Origin: Eubacterium sp.
GTDB taxonomy: Bacteria > Bacillota > Clostridia > Oscillospirales > Acutalibacteraceae
Assembly (NCBI GenBank): GCA_024696725.1
Contig: JAILGO010000163.1
Coordinates: 1-27,641 of the forward strand
Direction of reading: 5' to 3'
Length of the DNA stretch: 27,641 nt
A program made the translations under genes and the position numbers. The notes below the pieces were generated by a model that was not told the DNA's origin, ran no database searches, and worked only from the letters and a program-made list of their open reading frames with translations. Shown piece after piece: positions 8,631 through 15,873 of the stretch; the first letter of the stretch is position 1, and the number at the start of each line of letters is the position of its first letter.

Positions 8631-8654
8631 AATACCATTTTACTATGGTATTTT
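8631..8654 (+). promoter_or_regulatory. Hairpin enclosing the start codon of the M50 protease gene
   Basis: AATACCAT (8631-8638) pairs perfectly with ATGGTATT (8645-8652) around a 6-base loop. The first three bases of the 3' arm are the M50 start codon, and TTTTAT follows. It could be a weak ruvX terminator, a translational gate, or both. No Shine-Dalgarno sequence is visible upstream of this ATG. Confidence 0.5.
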
Positions 8655-9157
8655 ATATTAAAGGCTGTAAGATAAGAATAGATTTTTCGTTATTTTTAAT
8701 TATATGTTTATCAATTATTTTTAACGCTGAAGAGCTAATGTATATTCTGCTGTTCTCGGTGCTTCACGAAAGCGGACACATTTTTTCGCTTCTGCTTTTT
8801 AAGGAGCGTCCCGACGAAATCAGGCTGAGCTTTTACGGAGCTTCTCTTAAGTACGGCGGCGTGCTTTCTCCCGTTAAGGAAGCGATGTTTCTTTTATCGG
8901 GTATAGCAATTAATTTAATTTTTGCTTTGGCAGATATTAAACGCTGTATTAATCTTTCATTACTGTTCGTTAACGCATTACCGATTATTCCGCTTGACGG
9001 CGGAAGGGCATTAAGCCTTATATTAAAGTATAAAACAATGAGGATAATATCAGCGTTAACGCTTTGCATACTGTTTGTAACAGCATTGGCTCTGAAAAAC
9101 CTATCACTGGTTCTAATTTCTGTTTACGTAGCAGTTTATTCGTATTATGAGGGCTGA
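8645..9157 (+). CDS. M50-family (site-2 protease, SpoIVFB-like) intramembrane metalloprotease
   Basis: A polytopic membrane zinc protease. The zinc motif HESGH gives H41, E42 and H45. The third ligand is D118 in NALPIIPLDGG (110-120), the standard NxxPxxPLDGG signature of S2P enzymes. Hydrophobic segments are seen near 12-26, 32-50, 80-97, 103-116 and 134-166. At 170 residues it is a minimal core, far shorter than B. subtilis SpoIVFB (about 290), with no CBS or PDZ domain. No spoIVFA-like partner is nearby. It shares an operon with the radical SAM gene 3 bp downstream, an arrangement common in Clostridia near rng-rplU-obg. The substrate is unknown; a sporulation role is only analogy. The start is hairpin-embedded and lacks a Shine-Dalgarno site. 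Confidence 0.85.
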   Translation: MVFYIKGCKIRIDFSLFLIICLSIIFNAEELMYILLFSVLHESGHIFSLLLFKERPDEIRLSFYGASLKYGGVLSPVKEAMFLLSGIAINLIFALADIKRCINLSLLFVNALPIIPLDGGRALSLILKYKTMRIISALTLCILFVTALALKNLSLVLISVYVAVYSYYEG

Positions 9158-9160
9158 CAA

Positions 9161-11005
9161 ATGATAAAAAAAGAAGTTGAGAAAATTCTTCAATATGTTC
9201 AGAAACCCGCAAGGTATACCGGCGGCGAACTCAACAGCGTTATTAAATCTCCCGAAAAGGTTGATATACGCTACGCCTTTTGCTTTCCCGACACCTATGA
9301 AATAGGTATGAGTCATCTCGGTATGAAAATACTTTACGGGCTTATTAACAGACGGAGCGATGCCTGGTGTGAGAGAGTTTTTGCGCCCGATTCCGATATG
9401 GAAGAACTGATGAGGGCTAATAATGTGCTGCTCTATGCGCTTGAAAGCGGCGATTACATAAGAGATTTTGATATAATCGGGTTTACTCTTCAGTACGAGC
9501 TTTGCTATACTAATGTACTTAATATGCTCGAGCTTGCGGGCGTACCGATATATTCAAAGGACAGAACCGGTCTTACGCCGATTATTTGTGCGGGCGGTCC
9601 GTGCGCGTGTAATATCGAGCCTATGGCTGATTTTTTCGATATAGTATTTTTAGGTGACGGAGAGGACAGCACCGACGAGGTAATAACTCTTCTTAAGGAG
9701 TGTAAGGAAAAAGGTTTATCAAAGCACGAATTTCTTTTAAAGGCTAAGGATATTCAGGGTATATACGTTCCTTCCTTTTATGATGCCGAATATAACGACG
9801 ACGGAACTGTTAAAAGCGTTACTCCCCGATATAACGCGCCGTCTAAGGTAAAAAAGAGTATTGTAAAAGATTTCAACAGCGTATACTATCCCGATAGCTT
9901 CGTTGTACCGTATATTCAGATTGTTCATGACCGTGCAGTTGCTGAGATATTCAGAGGATGTATTCGCGGCTGCCGCTTCTGTCAGGCAGGATTTATTTAC
10001 CGTCCGATACGTGAAAAGAGCGTAGAAACAATAAACGAGCAGTCTAAAAAGCTGATTTCTTCGACGGGCTATGACGAGCTTTCACTTTGCTCGCTTTCAA
10101 CGTCCGACCATTCGAGAGTAAATGAAATGCTGTCTACTTTAATTGACTGGACGGCAGAAAAGAATATTAATCTTTCTCTTCCTTCGCTGAGAATAGATAA
10201 TTTTTCCGACGAGCTCGCCGAAAAGCTTAAGCTTGTAAGAAAAAGCGGTCTTACCTTTGCTCCCGAGGCGGGAACTCAGAGAATGAGAGATGTAATTAAT
10301 AAGAACATAACCGAGGACGAGGTAATAACAACCTGCAAGAAGGCGTTTGATAACGGATGGACTTCGGTTAAGCTTTACTTTATGATGGGTCTTCCTACCG
10401 AAACTATGGAGGATATCGAGGGGATTGCTAATCTTTCAATGGAGGTCGTTCACGCTTTTTACCGAAATCCGAACAGACAGAAAGGAACGGGTGTTCAGGT
10501 ATCCGTTTCCTGCTCCTCATTTATTCCGAAGCCCTTTACGCCGTTTCAATGGGAGCCCGAGGACAGTATGGAAAGTCTTAAAGCAAAGCAGGAGCATCTT
10601 CTTAAATCAATTCCTTCTAAAAAGGTAAGGGTTTCATTCCACGAAACGCCGTCCTCTCTGCTTGAGGGAGTTTTTGCAAGAGGCGACAGACGGCTTTCAG
10701 AAGTAATATATATTGCGTTTAAGAACGGCTGTAAATTCGACAGCTGGGGAGACCGGTTTAATTTTGATATATGGCTCGACGCATTCAACAAAGCAGGTAT
10801 CGACCCATACTTTTACACTAAGCGCAGGAGACCCTTCAGCGAGGTTTTACCATGGGACCATATTGATTACGGCGTTTCGCGTAAATTCCTCGAAAAAGAG
10901 AATATAAAGGCGCATAATAACGAAGTAACGCCGCATTGCAGGAATAAGTGCGCTGGCTGCGGCGCGAATATGCTTAACGGAGGTAACTGCGATGCGAGAG
11001 GTTAG
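9161..11005 (+). CDS. B12-binding-type radical SAM protein (TIGR03960-like), function unknown
   Basis: An N-terminal region resembling a cobalamin-binding Rossmann domain (about 20-200) is followed by a radical SAM core. The 4Fe-4S motif is CIRGCRFC with C267, C271 and C274 in the CxxxCxxC spacing, then QAGFIYRP, a block I recognise from this family. The C terminus adds C593, C597, C600 and C610, which could hold another metal site. The length of 614 fits the family, whose reaction is not established to my knowledge. It lies 3 bp after the M50 gene and overlaps the DUF2344 gene by 14 bp. That pair is usually adjacent or fused, so the two proteins very likely act together. GAGGGC lies shortly before the ATG. 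Confidence 0.9.
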   Translation: MIKKEVEKILQYVQKPARYTGGELNSVIKSPEKVDIRYAFCFPDTYEIGMSHLGMKILYGLINRRSDAWCERVFAPDSDMEELMRANNVLLYALESGDYIRDFDIIGFTLQYELCYTNVLNMLELAGVPIYSKDRTGLTPIICAGGPCACNIEPMADFFDIVFLGDGEDSTDEVITLLKECKEKGLSKHEFLLKAKDIQGIYVPSFYDAEYNDDGTVKSVTPRYNAPSKVKKSIVKDFNSVYYPDSFVVPYIQIVHDRAVAEIFRGCIRGCRFCQAGFIYRPIREKSVETINEQSKKLISSTGYDELSLCSLSTSDHSRVNEMLSTLIDWTAEKNINLSLPSLRIDNFSDELAEKLKLVRKSGLTFAPEAGTQRMRDVINKNITEDEVITTCKKAFDNGWTSVKLYFMMGLPTETMEDIEGIANLSMEVVHAFYRNPNRQKGTGVQVSVSCSSFIPKPFTPFQWEPEDSMESLKAKQEHLLKSIPSKKVRVSFHETPSSLLEGVFARGDRRLSEVIYIAFKNGCKFDSWGDRFNFDIWLDAFNKAGIDPYFYTKRRRPFSEVLPWDHIDYGVSRKFLEKENIKAHNNEVTPHCRNKCAGCGANMLNGGNCDARG

Positions 11006-11657
11006 AATCAGATTTGCAAAAACCGGAAGAGCAAAATATATCTCGCACCTCGATATTAACCGTGCTTTTCAGCGCGCGTTTTCCCGAGCAGAGATTAATC
11101 TCCGATATACCGAGGGCTTTAATCCTCATCCGTATATGAGCTTTTCGCTTCCGCTTTCACTCGGTGTTGAGAGCCTGTGTGAAAACGTCGATATAAGACT
11201 TAACGACGGTATAACCAACGAAGAGCTGAAGGAAAGGCTTAACAGCGTTATGCCCGAAGGACTTACCATAAAGGACGTTTACGAAGATTTTTCCGACAGT
11301 AGCGAAATAGCATACAGCGATTATGTATTTAAGCTTGAATTTCTTGATAACGAAGAGGCTATTAAAAGGTTAAAAGATGTTCTTGAACAGGACGAAATTC
11401 TCGCGCTGAAAAAAGGCAAGCAAGGGAAACGCAGAGTATTTAAGGAAACAGATATAAAGCAATTTATTGATAAGTACAGTATTTCAATCCGTGAAAATCA
11501 GATTGTAATTTATTTCAGACTGCTTGCAGGACCCGAAAAAAACCTTAATCCGTCGCTTCTATTCGATACTTTAATACGATTAATTGATATGGATTTCGAG
11601 TGGAAAAGCATTGAAAGAATAAGCCTTTTAAAAGCCGATTTATCGGAATATAAATAA
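10992..11657 (+). CDS. DUF2344 / TIGR03936 radical SAM-associated protein
   Basis: A conserved partner protein of the preceding radical SAM enzyme. The N-terminal half carries the family signature: RIRFAKTGRAKYISHLD (5-21), then RYTEGFNPHPYMSFSLPLSLGVES (39-62). It has no cysteine cluster of its own. The coding region overlaps the radical SAM gene by 14 bp, which implies translational coupling. In related Clostridia the next genes are commonly rng, rplU, rpmA and obg. Here the operon stops and rplS follows with its own promoter. The molecular role is unknown; modification of an RNA or ribosomal component is a guess from context only. Confidence 0.9.
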   Translation: MREVRIRFAKTGRAKYISHLDINRAFQRAFSRAEINLRYTEGFNPHPYMSFSLPLSLGVESLCENVDIRLNDGITNEELKERLNSVMPEGLTIKDVYEDFSDSSEIAYSDYVFKLEFLDNEEAIKRLKDVLEQDEILALKKGKQGKRRVFKETDIKQFIDKYSISIRENQIVIYFRLLAGPEKNLNPSLLFDTLIRLIDMDFEWKSIERISLLKADLSEYK

Positions 11658-11672
11658 AATTTAAAAAAATCC

Positions 11673-11701
11673 TTGCATTTTTATACACTTTATGTTATTA
11701 T
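11673..11701 (+). promoter_or_regulatory. Promoter of rplS with extended -10
   Basis: TTGCAT (11673-11678), a 17-bp spacer and TATTAT (11696-11701) preceded by TGT (TG at 11693-11694) form an extended -10 promoter. Transcription should start near 11708, giving a leader of about 114 bases. Confidence 0.8.
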
Positions 11702-11707
11702 ATTTCA

Positions 11708-11798
11708 GCATTGTCCGTTGCATCCTTTGCAACGCGTAAAATGCGGGCGTTTCGCATTTTAGAAGATGGTCCTATGTCAGCCTTGATACGAACATCTT
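11708..11798 (+). promoter_or_regulatory. Structured rplS leader RNA (probable L19 leader)
   Basis: Three consecutive hairpins fit between the promoter and the rplS ribosome site: GTTGCA/TGCAAC (11717-11722 with 11728-11733), TAAAATGCG/CGCATTTTA (11737-11745 with 11753-11761), and an outer helix AAGATG/CATCTT (11763-11768 with 11793-11798) enclosing 24 bases. Low-GC Gram-positives carry a known L19 leader family that is thought to mediate autoregulation by the ribosomal protein. Position and three-helix architecture fit; I have not tested it against the family model. Confidence 0.65.
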
Positions 11799-11821
11799 AA
11801 AATAATTAAGGAGGAAAAAAC

Positions 11822-12166
11822 ATGGACGCACTTAAATTAATAGCTCAGGATTCTATTAAAGAGAACACTCCGAAGTTTAACATCGGTGATACCGTTAAGG
11901 TTTCAGTTAATATTCGTGAGGGACAGAGAGAAAGAATTCAGATGTTCGAGGGTACTGTAATCGCTAAGAGCGGTTCAGGCGTATCCGAAACCTTTACCGT
12001 TCGCCGTCTTTCCTACGGTGTAGGCGTTGAGCGTGTATTCCCGCTTCATTCTCCTAACGTTGTTAACGTTCAGGTAGTTCGCAGCGGTAAGGTCAGAAGA
12101 GCTAAGCTTTATTATCTCCGCGACAGAGTTGGTAAGGCTGCTAAGGTTAAGGAAGCTCTTAAGTAA
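11822..12166 (+). CDS. rplS: 50S ribosomal protein L19
   Basis: L19 sits at the 30S-50S interface of the ribosome. The 114-residue product has normal family length and shows the conserved core [35 protein letters not shown] and a basic C terminus ([19 protein letters not shown]). A strong AAGGAGG (11808-11814) precedes the ATG. The gene has its own promoter, a structured leader and a strong terminator, so it is an independently controlled unit. In most Firmicutes it follows rpsP-ylqC-rimM-trmD, which are absent here. Downstream order (ylqF, rnhB, yraN) is conserved. Confidence 0.97.
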   Translation: MDALKLIAQDSIKENTPKFNIGDTVKVSVNIREGQRERIQMFEGTVIAKSGSGVSETFTVRRLSYGVGVERVFPLHSPNVVNVQVVRSGKVRRAKLYYLRDRVGKAAKVKEALK

Positions 12167-12177
12167 TCAGCTATTGT

Positions 12178-12206
12178 AAGCCTCTCTTTGACAAGAGAGG
12201 CTTTTT
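12178..12206 (+). terminator. Rho-independent terminator of rplS
   Basis: An 11-bp stem (12178-12188 with 12193-12203, core AAGCCTCTCT / AGAGAGGCTT) closes a 4-base loop, and the T tract runs through 12206. The loop and flanking pairs also contain the -35 box of the ylqF promoter. Confidence 0.88.
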
Positions 12207-12216
12207 ACTATATAAT
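12188..12216 (+). promoter_or_regulatory. Perfect-consensus promoter of ylqF, nested in the rplS terminator
   Basis: TTGACA (12188-12193) and TATAAT (12211-12216) are separated by exactly 17 bp, an ideal sigma-A promoter. The -35 box occupies the loop of the rplS terminator, and the descending stem arm plus T tract form the spacer. The ylqF start is 29 bp downstream of the -10. Confidence 0.82.
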
Positions 12217-12245
12217 ATATCTATTATTTTACGAGGATATTTATT

Positions 12246-13109
12246 ATGCCTGATTATGTAAAACAAAGCGTACAGTGGTTTCCGGGACACATGGCTAAAA
12301 CCCGCCGTCAGATTAAAGAGTCGCTGACTCTGGTCGACGGCGTTGTCGAGCTTCTCGACGCGCGTATTCCGTATTCCTCGCGAAACCCTGAGCTTGATTC
12401 AATAATTGAGAAAAAGCCGCGTATCATACTTCTGAATAAAGCTGACGTTGCGAACCAGACCGCTACATCGGTGTGGCTTAAATATTTTAAGGATAACGGT
12501 TATACCGCTATAGCCGTCGACTGCCGAAGCGGAAGGGGACTCAATAAATTTGAATCCGCCGTAAGGACTGCTCTTAAGGACGTTTGTGAAAGAAATTCAG
12601 AAAGAGGTATGGCTAATAAACCGCTTCGTCTGATGGTTATCGGTATACCGAATACGGGTAAATCCTCATTTATTAACAGAATGTGTAAAAGCTCGAAGGC
12701 TAAGGTAGCCGATACCGCCGGCGTAACGAGAAACAATCAGTGGTTTAACGTGGGTAACGGTATTGAGCTTCTCGATACACCCGGTGTTTTATGGCCGAAA
12801 TTCGACGACCCCGAGGTTGGCGACAAGCTCGCTTTTATCGGCTCGGTCAAGGACGAGGTTACGGACAGAGAGACTCTCGCGTGCAGACTGCTTGAAAGCC
12901 TTTCGAAAACTAACCCCGAGGCTATAGAAAACAGATATAATATATCAATTTCTCCTGATTTACAGGGATACGAGATTCTTGAACTAATCGGGAAAAAGCG
13001 TGGCTTTCTGATTAAAGGCGGCGAAATTGATTACGAGCGGGCTTCTGTAATGATTGCCGATGAATTCAGAGCAGGGAAGTTCGGAAGAATAACACTCGAA
13101 TTACCGTAA
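12246..13109 (+). CDS. ylqF: Ribosome biogenesis GTPase YlqF (RbgA)
   Basis: RbgA drives a late step of 50S assembly and leaves after GTP hydrolysis. The circularly permuted GTPase order is clear: G4 NKAD (64-67) comes before G1 GIPNTGKS (133-140), then G2 T161 in GVTRNNQW, then G3 DTPG (177-180). The N-terminal WFPGHM (11-16) contains H15, which corresponds to the catalytic histidine described for RbgA. The C-terminal domain (about 190-287) matches the family's RNA-binding region. Length is 287. It heads a likely ylqF-rnhB-yraN unit with its own strong promoter. The ribosome site ACGAGGAT is modest. Confidence 0.95.
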   Translation: MPDYVKQSVQWFPGHMAKTRRQIKESLTLVDGVVELLDARIPYSSRNPELDSIIEKKPRIILLNKADVANQTATSVWLKYFKDNGYTAIAVDCRSGRGLNKFESAVRTALKDVCERNSERGMANKPLRLMVIGIPNTGKSSFINRMCKSSKAKVADTAGVTRNNQWFNVGNGIELLDTPGVLWPKFDDPEVGDKLAFIGSVKDEVTDRETLACRLLESLSKTNPEAIENRYNISISPDLQGYEILELIGKKRGFLIKGGEIDYERASVMIADEFRAGKFGRITLELP

Positions 13110-13118
13110 GGATTTGAT

Positions 13119-13757
13119 ATGAATAAAGAAGTAGAAAAAATAGACTGGCTCTATTATGAAAACGAGGCTAAAAATCGCGGATATAATGTAATCTGCGGCG
13201 TCGACGAGGCGGGAAGAGGTCCTCTCGCAGGACCCGTTTGCGCTGCCGCTGTCATTTTAAAGGACGGTCAGGTTATCGAAGGTGTAAACGACAGTAAAAA
13301 GCTCAGCGAAAAGAAAAGGGAGCAGCTCTTTGATAAAATAATCAATGAGGCGCTCGACTATTCAATCGCCTATGCTGACGAAAAGGAAATTGACAAACTC
13401 AATATTCTTAACGCTACTTATCTCGCTATGAAAAGAGCTGTAGAGGGCTTAAGCTTAGATGCCGACTTTGCGCTTATCGACGGAAACAGAATGCCTCCGC
13501 TTGATATCGACGGCGATACAGTGATTAAGGGCGACGCTAAATCGGCTTCAATAGCCGCAGCGTCTATTCTTGCTAAAGTTTCGCGAGATAGATATATGTT
13601 AGAGCTTGCGGAAAAATATCCGCAGTATCAGTTTGAAAAGCACAAAGGCTACGGCACAAAACTTCACTACGAAATGCTTGATAAATTCGGCGCTTCCGAT
13701 ATTCACAGACAAACCTTTTTAAGAACATGGTACGAAAAAAATGATAAGCGGAGCTAA
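13119..13757 (+). CDS. rnhB: Ribonuclease HII
   Basis: RNase HII cuts RNA in RNA-DNA hybrids and starts removal of single ribonucleotides misincorporated into DNA. The signature GVDEAGRGPLAGPV supplies D29 and E30. Further acidic residues are D121 in LIDGN and D157 in SRDRYM, completing the DEDD metal site. The basic KGD(A)KSASIAAASILAKVSRDRY block is typical. Length 212 is normal. The gene starts 9 bp after ylqF and its 3' end overlaps yraN by 17 bp, so the three genes are probably co-transcribed and coupled. Confidence 0.96.
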   Translation: MNKEVEKIDWLYYENEAKNRGYNVICGVDEAGRGPLAGPVCAAAVILKDGQVIEGVNDSKKLSEKKREQLFDKIINEALDYSIAYADEKEIDKLNILNATYLAMKRAVEGLSLDADFALIDGNRMPPLDIDGDTVIKGDAKSASIAAASILAKVSRDRYMLELAEKYPQYQFEKHKGYGTKLHYEMLDKFGASDIHRQTFLRTWYEKNDKRS

Positions 13758-14106
13758 GGCTGAAAGAATAGCGGCTAACTATCTAAGAAAAAAACGGTAT
13801 AATCTCGTCGATACTAATTACCGGACCCGCTTCGGTGAAATCGACCTTATTTTTGAAAGAAAAGAGCTGTTTAAGAAAGGCTACGTCGTTTTCGTAGAGG
13901 TTAAGTCGCGTAACGATAACGCTATCGCTGACCCGAGGGAGTTTGTCGATACCGAAAAACAAAAGAAAATCATTATGGCTGCTACTGAATATTTAACTGT
14001 AACCGGGTGCGAATTGCAGCCGAGATTTGATGTTGTAGAAATAATTTATAAGGACGACGAGGTTATTTCGGTTAAACATCTTGAAAATGCTTTTTCAATA
14101 AGTTAA
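13741..14106 (+). CDS. yraN: YraN/UPF0102 family putative endonuclease-like protein
   Basis: A small protein with a Holliday-resolvase-like/restriction-endonuclease fold. The family motif is GEIDLIF (32-38, with D35) followed by VVFVEVKSR (49-57, with E53 and K55), which together look like the D-ExK nuclease site. Family members are widespread and mostly uncharacterised, so activity is not certain. Length 121 is typical. The start overlaps the end of rnhB by 17 bp, and the only plausible ribosome site lies within rnhB, consistent with translational coupling. The rnhB-yraN adjacency is conserved in many Firmicutes. Confidence 0.93.
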   Translation: MISGAKAERIAANYLRKKRYNLVDTNYRTRFGEIDLIFERKELFKKGYVVFVEVKSRNDNAIADPREFVDTEKQKKIIMAATEYLTVTGCELQPRFDVVEIIYKDDEVISVKHLENAFSIS

Positions 14107-14137
14107 AATAGATAGAAATATTTACGGGAGAACAGGT

Positions 14138-15622
14138 ATGAATTATACATCTACAAGAAATAATGCGCTTTCGGTTTCTTCAGCGCAGGCAATATCACAG
14201 GGAATAAGTAAAGAGGGCGGTCTCTTCGTTCCCTGTGAATTTCCTCAGTTTTCATTAGAAAAAATCGGCTCTATGGTAAATATGACCTATATTCAGAGAG
14301 CTAAAACGGTTCTTAAAGAATTTCTTACCGATTTCAGCGATTCCGAGCTTGATTACTGCGTTGAAGGCGCTTACGAGGCGTCTAAGTTCTCAAGCGATGA
14401 TATCGCGCCTACCGTCAACATAAAAGATAATGAAAATATTCTTGAGCTGTGGCACGGTCCGACCTGTGCTTTTAAGGATATGGCGCTTCAGCTTTTACCT
14501 TATCTTATGACCGTATCGGCTGAAAAAGCCGCCGACGGTAAGGAAATAGTTATACTTGTCGCTACCTCCGGCGATACCGGAAAAGCCGCTCTTGAGGGCT
14601 TTAAGGACGTTAAGAATACGAGAATACTCGTATTCTATCCCGAGGACGGCGTTTCTAAAATGCAGAAGCTTCAGATGGCTACTCAGGAAGGCGAAAACGT
14701 CGCCGTATGCGCTATCAAGGGAAATTTCGACGACGCTCAAAGCGCGGTAAAGGAAATCTTCACCGACGAGTCAATCAAGGCTAAGCTCGCAGAAAAGAAT
14801 ATGATGTTCTCCTCAGCAAATTCCATTAACTGGGGAAGACTTGTTCCGCAGATTGTATACTATTTCTCCTCCTATTGCGATATGGTAAAGCAGGGAAGAA
14901 TTAAGAACGGCGACGTGATTAATTTCGTTGTTCCTACCGGTAATTTCGGTAATATTCTTGCTGCATACTATGCAAAAAAAATGGGACTTCCCGTTAAAAA
15001 GCTAATCTGTGCGTCTAATTCCAATAATGTTCTTACGGATTTTCTTACAAGCGGAGAGTATAATAAGAACAGAGACTTTTATACTACTACGTCTCCCTCA
15101 ATGGATATTCTTATTTCTTCAAATCTTGAACGTCTTTTATATCATATCAGCGGCGGTGACGATAAGCTTATTTCTGAGCTTATGAGCAGTCTTTCAAAAG
15201 ACGGAAAATACTCGGTAAGCGACGGAATGTTTAATGCAATAAAAGAAGATTTTGACGCAGGCTTCGCTTCTGAAAGCGAGGTTATTGAAACCATTGCCTG
15301 TTACGATTATCTTTTCGATACTCATACCGCTGTTGCGGTTAAGGTATATGAGGATTATTTAAAAAGAACGGGTGACGATATTCCGACCGTTATCGACAGT
15401 ACCGCTTCTCCCTATAAGTTCCCGAAAAGCGTTTATACTGCTAAATGCGGAATCGGAGATATTGATAAAGATGAGTTTGAAATACTTGAAATGCTTAACG
15501 GGCTTACCGGAGTTGAGGTTCCCCAGCCTATAAGAGAGCTCAGAAGCAAGTCCGTTCGTTTTAATAACGTATGTAAAAGAAGCGATATGGCTGAAATCGT
15601 ATTTAAGCTCTTAAAGCTCTGA
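14138..15622 (+). CDS. thrC: Threonine synthase
   Basis: It converts O-phosphohomoserine to threonine with pyridoxal phosphate, the last step of the pathway. The N terminus MNYTSTR, typical of the long-form enzymes, fixes the start, and CGGGAGAA precedes it. The PLP lysine is K113 in HGPTCAFKDMALQLLP. A phosphate-binding ATSGDTGKAALEGF segment follows near 142-155. At 494 residues it is the long E. coli/yeast-like class rather than the short B. subtilis class. The 31-bp gap from yraN has no promoter or T-box leader, so it may be transcribed from ylqF. A GC-rich hairpin after the stop ends the unit. Confidence 0.95.
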   Translation: MNYTSTRNNALSVSSAQAISQGISKEGGLFVPCEFPQFSLEKIGSMVNMTYIQRAKTVLKEFLTDFSDSELDYCVEGAYEASKFSSDDIAPTVNIKDNENILELWHGPTCAFKDMALQLLPYLMTVSAEKAADGKEIVILVATSGDTGKAALEGFKDVKNTRILVFYPEDGVSKMQKLQMATQEGENVAVCAIKGNFDDAQSAVKEIFTDESIKAKLAEKNMMFSSANSINWGRLVPQIVYYFSSYCDMVKQGRIKNGDVINFVVPTGNFGNILAAYYAKKMGLPVKKLICASNSNNVLTDFLTSGEYNKNRDFYTTTSPSMDILISSNLERLLYHISGGDDKLISELMSSLSKDGKYSVSDGMFNAIKEDFDAGFASESEVIETIACYDYLFDTHTAVAVKVYEDYLKRTGDDIPTVIDSTASPYKFPKSVYTAKCGIGDIDKDEFEILEMLNGLTGVEVPQPIRELRSKSVRFNNVCKRSDMAEIVFKLLKL

Positions 15623-15632
15623 TTTAATTAAA

Positions 15633-15652
15633 CGGGAGGGAAACCCCTCCCG
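15633..15652. terminator. Bidirectional terminator between thrC and the DUF1540 gene
   Basis: An 8-bp stem (CGGGAGGG 15633-15640 with CCCTCCCG 15645-15652) lies between two convergent genes. On the - strand it is followed by TTTAATT, on the + strand by CTATTATTT. Both T tracts are imperfect. Confidence 0.65.
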
Positions 15653-15655
15653 CTA

Positions 15656-15823
15656 TTATTTAACGTTGCAGCCTTCACAGCATTCAAAGGTTTTGCACTT
15701 TGTTTCGCTTTCGTCTGTTGCGTTAGGATTGCCTACCTCAATATTTCCCGCTAAACAGCAATCGTTTTTATCATGAAATACACAGTTTTTAACCTCGCAG
15801 GTTATTCCTCTAATTTCTTTCAT
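15656..15823 (-). CDS. DUF1540 small cysteine-rich protein
   Basis: A 55-residue protein with eight cysteines (C9, C14, C22, C23, C43, C48, C49, C52), presumably a small metal-binding module. The pattern ITCEVKNCVFHDKNDCCLAGNIEVG matches the DUF1540 signature, in which cysteines alternate with a short I-x-V strand. Function is unknown; family members are common in Clostridia and Bacilli, often in spore formers. The start at 15823 is chosen over a longer upstream frame because AAAGGAG lies just before it and the longer version adds 26 residues unlike the family. It is the only - strand gene in the window, with only 50 bp to the divergent phosphoesterase gene. Confidence 0.87.
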   Translation of the reverse strand: MKEIRGITCEVKNCVFHDKNDCCLAGNIEVGNPNATDESETKCKTFECCEGCNVK

Positions 15824-15873
15824 TAGTTTCACTCCTTTCAATATTAGTATAACTGAAATCAACGGAGGTAAAA

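Noticed and set aside
14107..14137. T-box or other amino-acid leader before thrC
   Set aside because: The gap is only 31 bases and contains just a ribosome site.
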